8,861 nt of DNA from JBBQFC01 sp038321615 (GCA_038321615.1 JBBQFC010000090.1:1-8861), one strand, 5' to 3'; positions 1-7,521 are shown, counted from the stretch's first letter. Program-made: numbers and translations. Notes: a model not told the origin generated them from the letters alone.

Positions 1-2477
1 AGGGTTTCGAGATCGGGATAAGCGATATCCTTTCCGTCCTTTTTCAAGGCTTCATTCGCCTTCAGGCGTGTATCTTTTAAACCCCGAATGGAATCGCCGA
101 CATAAAAGGTGAATACGGCTCCAAAGGGTGGGTTTTCCGAAAGGAAGTAAGACTCGCCCATGTGGCCTTTGCCGCTGCCGCCCATCCGGTCGGAAGGAAT
201 ATACTGCAAAGCTGGTTTAACCGGAAAAATATGAGCCGACTGCGCCAAAAGATCTTTGTTTATAGTTCGAAGCGGAGTGTAATCGTCGAGCACATAGAAA
301 CCACGACCAAAGGTGGCTAGCACCAAGTCGTTTTCCCGCTGCTGAATGGCTAAATCGCGCACGGCAATGGTAGGCAAGCCCGCCTTGAGCTGTGTCCAAT
401 TGCCGCCGCCATCGTTGGAATAAAACAAGCCAAACTCGGTACCTACGAAAAGGAGATTCTGATCGGTATGATCTTGTGCTATCGCATGCACCGGGCCCGA
501 TTTGGGAAGATTGCCAGCGATCGACGTCCATGTGTCGCCACTGTTTAGGCTCTTTAAAACGTAGGGCTTAAAATCGCCATTTTTGTGATTGTTGAATACC
601 GCATAAACCGTATTGGCATCGTGTTGCGAAGCGCGAATCATACTGACATAAGTTTTCGCGGGTACGCCAGCAAAGGCCGAAATCTTTTTCCAATTCTTAC
701 CATTATCGCGGGTCACCTGTATCAATCCATCATCGGTACCGATATAGATCGTGCCTGCTGCGATTGGCGACTCGTCGATTGCCACGCAATTGCCATAGAT
801 CGAGGTGCTCTCATTCTTGGCTATGGCTTCGGCTTCCCAAACTCTGCCCATCACGGGCAAGGTATTTCGATCTATTTGTTGAGTGAGATCGCCACTTATC
901 GTTTCCCAACTTTGACCCCGATCTTCGCTTTTGAACAATACGTTGGCCGCAAAATACAAGCGCGAAGGATTGTGCGGGCTGATTAATAAGGGGGCATCCC
1001 AATTCCAACGGAAGGCTTCTTCCCCTTTTTTGGGTTGGGGCTGTATCGAAACGCGCTCGCCACTTTTTCGGTCATAACGTACCAACCAGCCGTACTGTGC
1101 CTGGCCGTAAACAATGTCGGGATTGGTAGGATCAATTTGCGGTTCAAACCCATCGCCGCCATTGGTAATATACCAATCGCTGTTCATTATGCCATGATCG
1201 CTAAGCGTTCGCGAAGGACCACCTTGGGTGTTATTATCCTGCGTGCCGCCATACACATTGTAGAAAGGCTTGTCATTATCGAGTGCTACCTTGTAAAATT
1301 GCGTGATAGGGAGATTTGGGAAATAATGCCAATCGCCGGCCGCATTCCATGTTTCATAAAGGCCGCCGTCGCATCCTACCCGCCAATGATCCGTATTTGA
1401 TGGATCGATCCAAATGCAATGATTATCGACGTGCTTGCTCTTTTCACCCGATTCGACAAAGGTCTTGCCACCGTCTGCGGTGTGGTGGAGCCAGGTATCC
1501 ATGCTGAAAACCTTGTTTACATCGAGCGGATCGCAAATGATTTCTTGGTAATAGTTGCCACTGGTTTGATGATCCGACATTTTTTTCCAACTCTCACCAC
1601 GGTCATTTGAGCGGAAGAAACCGCCTTTTTCCGGTGCAGCTATCATCGCGTAGATAACATCTGGATTAGCGGGCGAAATATCCATTCCGATCCTTCCTTT
1701 ATCGCCTTTCGGCAAACCACTTTCTAGTTTGCGCCACGTTTTTCCGGCATCAGTAGTCTTGTAAATCGCTGTTTCTGGTCCCCCATCAATATAGGTGAAC
1801 ACGTGTCTGCGACGCTGGTGTGCCGTTGCGTAAAGCGTATTGGGATCGCGGGGATCCATATGAACTTCGTTGAAACCGGTATTTTCTGATACATCGAGCG
1901 ATTTGATCCAATTCTCGCCTCCGTCGGTGGTTTTATAGATTCCACGGTCACCGCCGGAAGCCCAAAGCGGGCCATAGGCGGCTACGTAAACGGTATTCGC
2001 GTCTTCGGGATGGATGGCGAACATACCAATATGCTCCGAATTTTTGAGCCCCATATTTTTCCAACTCGCTCCACCATCCGTTGATTTATACACCCCGTCG
2101 CCATAAGCAACTGACCGCTGATTATTGTTTTCGCCACTGCCTACCCACACGGTATGCGGGTTGCTGGGAGCCAGGCTAACACAACCTATGGAAAACGACG
2201 CTTGATCGTCGAAAATAGGCTGGAAAGTGGTGCCCGCATTGGTGGTTTTCCAAACACCACCCGAAGCTACGCCCAGATAAAACTCCTGGGTTTTTTCAGG
2301 ATTTACAGCAATGTCGGCGATTCGACCAGATGTGAGTGCCGGGCCAATACTCCGCAGTTTTAGTCCAGAAAGGGTTTCTGTTTTAATGCCAGCATTGGCA
2401 GGGATCGCCTGTTTCTTTTGGCTGTAAATAGCCGATGAACATAGAAAAAACAGGGGGAGCAACAAAAATTTTCGCAT
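1..2477 (-). CDS. Secreted VPS10/sortilin-type BNR-repeat beta-propeller protein, 3' end outside window
   Basis: I translated this frame over most of its length and found no stop. It begins at ATG 2477 and is open to the left edge, giving about 825 residues. Residues 1-20 form a Sec-type signal peptide (MRKFLLLPLFFLCSSAIYSQ), so the product is exported. The rest is a chain of BNR/VPS10-like propeller repeats: GGVWKTTNAG at about 73-82, SGENNNQRS at 114-122, GIYKTTDGGENW near 182, GGTQDNNTQGGPSRT near 410-424, GRGFYVLDDYTPLR near 722-735 and NPPFGAVFTFYV near 780. Family members are usually about 1000 or more residues, so roughly the last fifth is missing and I cannot tell whether it carries a type IX secretion sorting domain. 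Such proteins are often auto-annotated as glycosyl hydrolases or sialidase-like, but no catalytic residues identify a reaction here. It lies 57 bp downstream of the pyrophosphatase gene with no terminator between them, so co-transcription is possible. Confidence 0.93.
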   Translation of the reverse strand, partial: MRKFLLLPLFFLCSSAIYSQKKQAIPANAGIKTETLSGLKLRSIGPALTSGRIADIAVNPEKTQEFYLGVASGGVWKTTNAGTTFQPIFDDQASFSIGCVSLAPSNPHTVWVGSGENNNQRSVAYGDGVYKSTDGGASWKNMGLKNSEHIGMFAIHPEDANTVYVAAYGPLWASGGDRGIYKTTDGGENWIKSLDVSENTGFNEVHMDPRDPNTLYATAHQRRRHVFTYIDGGPETAIYKTTDAGKTWRKLESGLPKGDKGRIGMDISPANPDVIYAMIAAPEKGGFFRSNDRGESWKKMSDHQTSGNYYQEIICDPLDVNKVFSMDTWLHHTADGGKTFVESGEKSKHVDNHCIWIDPSNTDHWRVGCDGGLYETWNAAGDWHYFPNLPITQFYKVALDNDKPFYNVYGGTQDNNTQGGPSRTLSDHGIMNSDWYITNGGDGFEPQIDPTNPDIVYGQAQYGWLVRYDRKSGERVSIQPQPKKGEEAFRWNWDAPLLISPHNPSRLYFAANVLFKSEDRGQSWETISGDLTQQIDRNTLPVMGRVWEAEAIAKNESTSIYGNCVAIDESPIAAGTIYIGTDDGLIQVTRDNGKNWKKISAFAGVPAKTYVSMIRASQHDANTVYAVFNNHKNGDFKPYVLKSLNSGDTWTSIAGNLPKSGPVHAIAQDHTDQNLLFVGTEFGLFYSNDGGGNWTQLKAGLPTIAVRDLAIQQRENDLVLATFGRGFYVLDDYTPLRTINKDLLAQSAHIFPVKPALQYIPSDRMGGSGKGHMGESYFLSENPPFGAVFTFYVGDSIRGLKDTRLKANEALKKDGKDIAYPDLET

Positions 2478-2534
2478 CAGAAAGTGGGTTTAATTATCAG
2501 ATTCCCTGAAATGGGATGCCTAATATCCGCAATC

Positions 2535-3080
2535 TTATCGAAACGTAGATTGGTACAGCTGAAAACTATCGGCTACAATCTGCAAAGCGGCTTGGCGGTC
2601 GCCAAAATCGGCCACCTTAACAAGCTTGTTTTCAAGCTTTTTATAGTCTTCGAAAAAAGCGCGCAATGCCGCTAGAAAATGGTCACCGAGTTGTTCAATC
2701 TCGCGGATATGTCCATAAAACGGATCATCGGCTGCGACCGCAATTATTTTGTCATCGTCGGCACCTTCATCGAGCATTTGCATCACCCCGATTGGTCGGG
2801 CTCTCACCAAAGTCAGGGGTAGTATGTCGATGTCAGTGAGCACCAGTATATCGAGCGGATCTCCATCGCCACAGAACGATTGGGGAATAAAACCGTAATT
2901 GGCTGGATAGAAGGTAGAAGCATAAAGCACGCGATCGAGTTTGAGCAGGCCCGTTTCCTTATCGAGCTCATACTTTGCTCTGCTCCCCTTGGTGATTTCT
3001 ATAATCGCCTTGAAAATATCGGGTTCACCCGTCAAGGGATTTACGCCATGCCAGGGATTATTACTATCGCGCTCAGTCAA
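2535..3080 (-). CDS. ppa: Inorganic pyrophosphatase, family I (soluble)
   Basis: Hydrolyses pyrophosphate to two phosphates in the cytoplasm, pulling biosynthetic reactions forward; family I enzymes need Mg2+. The 181-residue product carries the family signature DGDPLDI (residues 72-78), whose three aspartates (D72, D74, D77) bind metal. By alignment from memory with the E. coli enzyme, the other active-site residues are also present: E28, K36, E38, R50, Y58 and Y62 in FYPANYGFIP, D104, D109, K111, Y146 and K147. The length is normal for the family. The only start upstream of the active-site residue E28 that fits is TTG at 3080, since the preceding codon in the same frame is the TAA of the hydrolase gene; the next TTG (codon 16) is a weaker alternative, and the first internal ATG (codon 102) is far too late. 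The zero-spacing arrangement suggests translational coupling to the upstream gene. Confidence 0.96.
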   Translation of the reverse strand: MTERDSNNPWHGVNPLTGEPDIFKAIIEITKGSRAKYELDKETGLLKLDRVLYASTFYPANYGFIPQSFCGDGDPLDILVLTDIDILPLTLVRARPIGVMQMLDEGADDDKIIAVAADDPFYGHIREIEQLGDHFLAALRAFFEDYKKLENKLVKVADFGDRQAALQIVADSFQLYQSTFR

Positions 3081-3929
3081 TTAATTCGGATAAATTCTTG
3101 CGAAAAAGTCTACCATGTTTCCCCAACTCTTTTCGTCGGCTTCGGCATTGTATTCTAATGGCATATCAAATTTCTCGCCGATGGCATCTGCATCTTTATT
3201 TGTATAGGCGTGCTTCACCCCAGGAAAAGTAATGTACGTGTAGGGTTTGCCCAATTGATCCATCACCGCCTTGTAATAATCGACTGATTCCTGCTTGATG
3301 AAAGGATCGGCTCCACCATTTTGAATAAGGATTTGGGATTTCAGATCGGCAGTCGGATTAACCACAAGGGTAACGCCCGCATGAAAAACCGCTACTCCAT
3401 CAAAATTAACTCCCTTATTGGCCATAGTCAAGGCTACAGAGCCGCCAAGGCAATAACCTACCGCCGAAATATCTCCTTTTTTTACCATCGGGTGATCTTC
3501 GAGCATTTTATAGGCCACCATTAAGCGCCCTTCCGATTGGTCGATATTTTGAACTACCGCTGTTGCAAAAGCTCCCGCGTCTTCGGGATGAGAAGCGGTC
3601 TTACCATCGCCGTACATATCAATAGCGAAAGCAACGTAACCGAGCTCAGCGAGCATATCGGCACGCTGACGAATGTAATCGGTGTGGCCCCACCACTCGT
3701 GAAATAGTAAGATTCCAGGCCGTGGTTTATCCGATCCATCGCTGTAAGCAATGTATCCATTCATCTTCACCGTGTCCGATTCGTAAGTAATCTCTTTGGA
3801 AATAATTTCACCCTTCTGGATACCCTTTGGGGCGGGCGCCACTTCGGATGTAGATTCTACGGGGGGTTTTTGATTGCTGCAAGCAGCCAATGACAAGATT
3901 ATAGAAAGAGAAAAGATCGTTCGCAACAT
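3081..3929 (-). CDS. Dienelactone hydrolase family lipoprotein (alpha/beta hydrolase)
   Basis: A 282-residue alpha/beta hydrolase related to dienelactone hydrolase. I start it at ATG 3929 because this gives a clean lipoprotein signal peptide, MLRTIFSLSIILSLAAC, with lipobox LAAC and lipidated Cys17; the TTG 30 bases upstream would place charged residues and extra sequence before it. The mature protein is therefore probably membrane anchored and faces the periplasm or cell surface. Family landmarks are HEWWG (Glu78, matching the conserved Glu of the family), the nucleophile elbow GYCLGG (Cys160), GGADPF (Asp208) and KHAYTN (His240), so the Cys-Asp-His triad is complete. A Cys nucleophile is typical of this family, but the substrate cannot be read from sequence; most relatives do not act on dienelactones. 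It is followed without spacing by ppa and preceded by a long AT-rich leader, so it probably heads the transcript. Confidence 0.92.
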   Translation of the reverse strand: MLRTIFSLSIILSLAACSNQKPPVESTSEVAPAPKGIQKGEIISKEITYESDTVKMNGYIAYSDGSDKPRPGILLFHEWWGHTDYIRQRADMLAELGYVAFAIDMYGDGKTASHPEDAGAFATAVVQNIDQSEGRLMVAYKMLEDHPMVKKGDISAVGYCLGGSVALTMANKGVNFDGVAVFHAGVTLVVNPTADLKSQILIQNGGADPFIKQESVDYYKAVMDQLGKPYTYITFPGVKHAYTNKDADAIGEKFDMPLEYNAEADEKSWGNMVDFFARIYPN

Positions 3930-4213
3930 AGTCTGAATTTTGATGGTCGAAATTACCAATTAATAGTGAGGAGAAATCTAAACCGAATATGAATTTTAGG
4001 TAAAGAATTTGTTGATTTAATAAATTGGGAATGGCTTTTTTAGTAACGAATTTGAGCATCTTGGGGAAAACGGTTAGCTCTGCGCTCATCGCGAGCGTGG
4101 CAGCCAATCTGGCATCTCGCGCGTATTTTCACTTTCCAATACCGTCAAATTAACAGTCGGAAAAAGGATTTAGCCGGGAAAAACACTTTCGCTGCACGAG
4201 AGAAAGGGCCAAG
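3930..4213. other. Noncoding stretch between the feo terminator and the hydrolase gene
   Basis: No credible gene is seen in these 284 bases. The part nearest the hydrolase (about 3930-4060) is strongly AT-rich and should hold its promoter. Read on the minus strand, I find only imperfect matches to the Bacteroidota -7 element TAnnTTTG, for example TAATTTCG and TAGATTTC, and no clean -33 partner, so I do not place a promoter. Positions 4079-4125 form a small GC-rich island with a short perfect inverted repeat, CGCTC (4083-4087) and GAGCG (4093-4097), and the pentamer TGGCA twice (4098-4102 and 4110-4114). Confidence 0.6.
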
Positions 4214-4245
4214 AAAAAACCCAAATCACCGGCAGGGTGATAGGG
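4214..4245 (-). terminator. Rho-independent terminator of the feo operon
   Basis: On the minus strand the order is CCC, a single T, ATCACC, a five-base loop CTGCC, GGTGAT, TT, GGG, then six T. The stem is thus six perfect pairs at the loop, a small T/TT internal bulge and three more G-C pairs, followed at once by a T tract. It lies 25 bases past the stop of the Cys-rich FeoB-associated gene. The plus-strand side lacks a T tract, so it acts in one direction. Confidence 0.82.
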
Positions 4246-4270
4246 TCTCCTTTCATATTCAATGGAATAA

Positions 4271-4396
4271 TTAAGAAGGGGCTGACTCGTTGTACTCGCA
4301 ACTTGCGCAGCCGGAAGAACTCTTTTTGCTAAAAGCGCGGCGAATGGTAACAAAAATTACCAATCCAAAAAGTCCAAAAACGATGATTTCTTGCAC
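4271..4396 (-). CDS. FeoB-associated Cys-rich membrane protein (small ORF, GTG start)
   Basis: A 41-residue protein read from GTG 4396, eight bases after the feoB stop codon. Residues 3-18 (EIIVFGLFGLVIFVTI) form a single membrane helix, followed by a basic segment RRAFSKK and a short tail with GCASC (Cys30 and Cys33). This layout, M-x-E-I-I-V at the start, one helix, a basic stretch and a terminal Cys cluster, matches the FeoB-associated Cys-rich proteins that follow feoB in many bacteria. TTG at 4402 in the same frame is an alternative start adding two residues; starts further upstream would run back into feoB. The role is not established for the family; proximity to FeoB and the thiol pair suggest a part in handling Fe2+ at the inner membrane or aiding FeoB assembly. 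The tail has only two cysteines, fewer than many relatives. It is short and easily missed by gene callers. Confidence 0.85.
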   Translation of the reverse strand: MQEIIVFGLFGLVIFVTIRRAFSKKSSSGCASCEYNESAPS

Positions 4397-4404
4397 GCTC
4401 AAAG

Positions 4405-6474
4405 TTACGAAAGGATTTGGTAAACAATTAAAGCAGATAAATAGGCAAATACCGTCATGTAAACCGTTTGCAACAAAGGCCATTTAATCGATTTTGTTTC
4501 GCGATACACCACCGCCACGGTGCTCATGCACTGCATGGCGAAAGCGTAGAACACCAACAGCGACCAAACCGTAGCGTGGTTATAGACCAATGTCCCGTCC
4601 GACCGTTTCTCCGATCGAAGTTTCTCCTGAAGCGTTTCGGTTTCTTCGGCTTCACTGCCAAGCGCATAAAGCGTGGCGACGGTTGAAACAAATACTTCGC
4701 GCGCGGCGAAGCTTGCAATTAAAGCAATGCCGATTTTCCAATCGTAGCCAAGCGGAGCTATAACAGGCTCGATAATGCGGCCGAGCTGGCCTGCATAGGA
4801 AGCTTCCAATTTGCGCGAAGCAATAAGATCGGCTGCTGTTTCGCCTTCGGAAAGCTTGTAGGTCGACGGAAGATTCTCCGCAACCTCCATATCTTCCGGC
4901 GGACCGTACGAAGCTAAAACCCACAGCACCACCGAAATCGCCAAGATGACTTTCCCTGCTTCCAATACAAAGGTTTTGCTTTTCTCGTACATCTGTAATA
5001 CCACATCGCGCACGCTCGGCAACCGGTAGCGCGGAAGCTCCAAAACCAAGCCACCCCCCTCGCGCGATTTCATCAGTAACTTCAAGGCATAAGCGGAAGC
5101 TAAGGCTGCGGCAATGCCCAGTAAATACATGAAAAACAGGGCGGTGCCACTTGGATTAAAGAATCCTTCGTTCCCGTTTGGAAAGAGAATGCCGATTAGA
5201 ATAATATAAACCGGGAGTCGGGCAGAGCAACTCATAAAAGGCGTGACAAAAATTGTAATTAGCTTATCCTTCCTGTTGGCAATGCTTCGAGTAGCCATGA
5301 TAGCCGGAATGGCGCAAGCCAAACCAGAAATAAGCGGTACCACACTCCTGCCATTCAGCCCAAAAGGGCGCATTAACCGATCTGTTATAAACACTGCTCT
5401 GGCCATATATCCGGAACCTTCCAAAAAACCCAGAAAGCCAAAAAGAAGGGCTATTTGTGGAATGAAAATAACGATGCCCCCCAATCCGGGTAGAATGCCT
5501 TGACTGATTAAATCGGTTAGTGCGCCTGGTGGAAAGCTGTCCTGTACGGACTGCGAGAGAAAAGCAAAACTTCGATCGATCCATTCCATAGGAATCGTGG
5601 CCCAATTGAAAATGGCCTGAAATACCAAAAACAGAATGGCCAAAAAAATTGCGAACCCAGCGTAAGGGTCAAGAAGTACGCGATCTATGCGTCGGGTGAA
5701 ATCCTGAACCTGTACTTTCTCCGCTCGCAATGCTTTCGATATTATCCCTCTCACTTGGTCGTAACGCAGTCGGGTTTCTATGCGCTGAATGTCCGGGATA
5801 TCCAATTCGCTTACCCAATCCAGATCGGCGAAAGCGCGGTGTGTAGTACCTAAGACCTTAATACGTTGTAGGATATGGTAAAGCTCGAACTGGCGGCGGG
5901 GGTCATCTTGATTATCGATCGCTTTGCCGAGTATCTCTTCGGCAATACCGCTGGTTTTGCCAATGGCGAACCTTCCTTGACCTATTATTTCTTTGATTCG
6001 CTCTACGCTTCCAGCGTGCGTGGCAGTGGTAGAAATAACAGGGATTCCGAGCAAACGGGCCAGAACAACCTTGTTTATGATCTTGCCTTGGCTCAATGCT
6101 TCATCGTCCATATTGAGCACCAAGGCCATCGGATAGCCCAAATCAATTATTTGCAGAGCAAAAAATAGTCCGCGTTCAAGATTGGAAGCGTCGAGAATAG
6201 CTACAACCGCTTCGGGCAATCGATCTTCGCAGAGAACCTGGAACACTACGGTTTCATCTTCGCTTCTAGGATATATATTGTACGACCCAGGAAGATCGAT
6301 TATTTCGATTTTCCGTCCGGAATGATTTAGGATACCTGACTTTTTATCGACGGTAACGCCAGGGAAATTTCCAGTTTTTTGTGTTAATCCAGTAAGTTGA
6401 TTAAAAATGGTTGATTTGCCAACGTTGGGGACGCCGACTAATGCGACCTTAGAAAAAGGAAAATCATCACTCAT
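4405..6474 (-). CDS. feoB: Ferrous iron transport protein B (GTP-dependent Fe2+ permease)
   Basis: FeoB imports Fe2+ across the inner membrane, using an N-terminal G-protein domain to drive or gate the membrane core. The 689-residue product has all G motifs: G1 GVPNVGKS (14-21), switch I GNFPGVT with Thr41, G3 DLPG (60-63) and G4 NMDD (121-124). Residues of about 190-265 fit the helical GDI-like spacer. The membrane core starts near 272 and contains both conserved gate regions: LACAIPAIMATR (385-396, Cys387) and SCSARLPVY (415-423, Cys416). Several hydrophobic helices follow up to the C terminus. It is somewhat shorter than E. coli FeoB (about 773) but ordinary for this phylum. The start is ATG 6474, three bases after the feoA stop, and the Cys-rich accessory gene follows eight bases after its own stop, so the three form one operon. 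Confidence 0.98.
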   Translation of the reverse strand: MSDDFPFSKVALVGVPNVGKSTIFNQLTGLTQKTGNFPGVTVDKKSGILNHSGRKIEIIDLPGSYNIYPRSEDETVVFQVLCEDRLPEAVVAILDASNLERGLFFALQIIDLGYPMALVLNMDDEALSQGKIINKVVLARLLGIPVISTTATHAGSVERIKEIIGQGRFAIGKTSGIAEEILGKAIDNQDDPRRQFELYHILQRIKVLGTTHRAFADLDWVSELDIPDIQRIETRLRYDQVRGIISKALRAEKVQVQDFTRRIDRVLLDPYAGFAIFLAILFLVFQAIFNWATIPMEWIDRSFAFLSQSVQDSFPPGALTDLISQGILPGLGGIVIFIPQIALLFGFLGFLEGSGYMARAVFITDRLMRPFGLNGRSVVPLISGLACAIPAIMATRSIANRKDKLITIFVTPFMSCSARLPVYIILIGILFPNGNEGFFNPSGTALFFMYLLGIAAALASAYALKLLMKSREGGGLVLELPRYRLPSVRDVVLQMYEKSKTFVLEAGKVILAISVVLWVLASYGPPEDMEVAENLPSTYKLSEGETAADLIASRKLEASYAGQLGRIIEPVIAPLGYDWKIGIALIASFAAREVFVSTVATLYALGSEAEETETLQEKLRSEKRSDGTLVYNHATVWSLLVFYAFAMQCMSTVAVVYRETKSIKWPLLQTVYMTVFAYLSALIVYQILS

Positions 6475-6477
6475 TTT

Positions 6478-6717
6478 TTACGCGGCCGAAGCGGCAATGC
6501 GTACACGGATATTTCGGGCTTCATCTTTGCGCAATGCTACGAGCGAATTATCAAGGCGGAAAGCCATTGGATCACCAAAAGGTGCAGAAACGACCAGCTC
6601 GATATATTTACCTGGCCAAAAACCCAATTCGGACAAACGCTGCCCCATCTCGGTAAAATCAAGATCAAGAATTTCTGCTTTGGCTCCTATCGGAATCGTA
6701 TCGGCTGTGTAGGACAT
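6478..6717 (-). CDS. feoA: Ferrous iron transport protein A (SH3-like)
   Basis: A 79-residue small cytoplasmic protein of the FeoA family, whose SH3-like beta-barrel is thought to bind and regulate FeoB. Characteristic segments are RLSELGFWPG (27-36), the conserved RLxxLGxxPG turn, then GDPMAFRLDNSLVALRKDEA (48-67), the conserved GDPxAFRL and LALRxxEA region. I start it at ATG 6717; the upstream extension in this frame would need a TTG start, would run over the predicted promoter and adds an unrelated hydrophobic stretch. The gene ends three bases before feoB and is therefore almost certainly co-transcribed and translationally coupled with it. A good promoter candidate lies 28 bases upstream of the start codon. 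Confidence 0.95.
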   Translation of the reverse strand: MSYTADTIPIGAKAEILDLDFTEMGQRLSELGFWPGKYIELVVSAPFGDPMAFRLDNSLVALRKDEARNIRVRIAASAA

Positions 6718-6744
6718 ATTATTTATAAACAGTCTAAAGAAGCA

Positions 6745-6776
6745 CAATAATACACCCAATTCTAAGTCTGGCAAAA
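6745..6776 (-). promoter_or_regulatory. Predicted Bacteroidota-type promoter of feoAB
   Basis: On the minus strand TTTTG (6776-6772) is followed after exactly 19 bases by TATTATTG (6752-6745). The phylum's housekeeping promoters have TTG near -33 and TAnnTTTG near -7 with a spacing of 19-21, so the spacing fits and the -7 box has one mismatch. Transcription would start about 20 bases before the feoA ATG. No clear Fur-box palindrome was recognised. Confidence 0.5.
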
Positions 6777-6778
6777 GA

Positions 6779-6805
6779 TACGGTGCAAAATACCTTGTTT
6801 ACGGT
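6779..6805. repeat. Direct repeat TACGGT x2, 21 bp apart, in the divergent feoA promoter region
   Basis: TACGGT occurs at 6779-6784 and again at 6800-6805, so the two copies sit 21 bp apart, two turns of the helix, directly upstream of the predicted feoA -33 element and between the divergent genes. This is where an activator or repressor would bind, but a six-base repeat can arise by chance. Confidence 0.25.
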
Positions 6806-6893
6806 ACTAATACTTGTAGAGCGCAAATTTCATTGAATAAAACCTGTTTCGTCCGGCTGTCTTTTGATTAATTTGGCGCCAAAAATTGTCCTA

Positions 6894-7376
6894 ATGAATC
6901 AAGCACAACTCCATCTCGCGCTCAATCACCTTCCCGTATCGGCCACCCTATTTGGCTGCATCTTGCTCCTGCTAGGTCTCCTGAGAAGCAACTCCATACT
7001 TAAGCAAGTAGGCTTGACGTGCTTTGTGGTAAGCGCGCTCTTAACTATTCCCGTGCTGGAAACAGGAGAAGGGGCTGAGGAAATTGTAGAACATATGGGC
7101 TTGGAAGCGAACATTCACGATTATATCCACGAGCATGAAGAAATGGCCGAAACGGCTCAACTTGTAAGTTTTTTACTGGGTGCTTTTTCTTTGATTACGC
7201 TCTATTTTCAATGGCAGAAAAAAGCCTTTTCGAAATGGTTGGCAATAGGAACCTTTATCATTTCTCTGGGAGGTTTGGGCTACTTGCTGGCTACCGCTCA
7301 CAGCGGGGGCGAAATACGGCACACAGAAATCCGCGAAGGTTTTGTAGTTCCAGAAGATAAGCGCCACGATGATTGA
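6894..7376 (+). CDS. Four-helix integral membrane protein, DUF2231-like, histidine-rich
   Basis: A 160-residue inner-membrane protein starting at ATG 6894; the in-frame TTG 30 bases upstream would prepend a less typical segment. Four hydrophobic helices are visible: about 15-31, 38-55, 87-106 and 114-135. A polar, acidic and His-rich loop (TGEGAEEIVEHMG then HDYIHEHEEMAE, residues 57-86) lies between helices 2 and 3. Histidines cluster near membrane ends: His7 and His12 in HLALNHLP, His75, His79 and His81 in the loop, His136 and His143 in AHSGGEIRH. The pattern resembles DUF2231-like membrane proteins known from Bacteroidota, a family of unknown role in which paired membrane histidines have led to suggestions of metal or heme binding. 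It is divergent from feoA across about 176 bp, so shared regulation with iron uptake is conceivable but not shown. I saw no convincing promoter of its own. Confidence 0.85.
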   Translation: MNQAQLHLALNHLPVSATLFGCILLLLGLLRSNSILKQVGLTCFVVSALLTIPVLETGEGAEEIVEHMGLEANIHDYIHEHEEMAETAQLVSFLLGAFSLITLYFQWQKKAFSKWLAIGTFIISLGGLGYLLATAHSGGEIRHTEIREGFVVPEDKRHDD

Positions 7377-7384
7377 TTTTGTAC

Positions 7385-7398
7385 ATCAATCTATTGAT
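7385..7398. repeat. Short palindrome ATCAAT-CT-ATTGAT
   Basis: A perfect six-base inverted repeat with a two-base spacer, nine bases after the stop of the membrane protein gene. It may be an operator-like dyad or chance; there is no T tract, so it is not a terminator. Confidence 0.25.
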
Positions 7399-7440
7399 CG
7401 ACAGCATTTAGCAAACCGTTTCGAAGGTTCGAAGTCAGCC

Positions 7441-7468
7441 AAAGCTAAATATCGAAAAAACTAGCTTT
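7441..7468 (+). repeat. Inverted repeat AAAGCTA/TAGCTTT upstream of the lipoprotein gene
   Basis: AAAGCTA (7441-7447) and TAGCTTT (7462-7468) are perfect complements around a 14-base A-rich loop. The stem is AT-rich and only a weak T run follows, so this would be a poor terminator for the membrane protein gene; it could equally be a regulatory dyad, 53 bases before the next start codon. Two copies of the palindrome TTCGAA (7420-7425 and 7429-7434) lie just before it. Confidence 0.3.
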
Positions 7469-7521
7469 AACAATTTTCAGTGTTCTGCCTTTATTTACCT
7501 TTACCCCTAAAAATTTGAACC

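Noticed and set aside
585..1400. Plus-strand open frames of 133 and 121 codons opposite the propeller gene
   Set aside because: They are antisense to a clearly conserved protein and their translations have no domain-like pattern.
2503..2519. Weak hairpin between ppa and the propeller gene as a terminator
   Set aside because: Only about five pairs including a wobble and no T tract on the minus strand.
3808..4107. Minus-strand frame of 99 codons overlapping the hydrolase signal peptide
   Set aside because: It overlaps the start of the hydrolase in another frame and its sequence shows no family features or good start site.
4150..4353. Minus-strand frame of 67 codons overlapping the Cys-rich gene
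   Set aside because: It reads through the terminator hairpin and lies out of frame with the recognisable Cys-rich membrane peptide.
5243..5605. Open frames of 86 and 113 codons within feoB
   Set aside because: Shadows of the FeoB frame, which has all G motifs and gate motifs.
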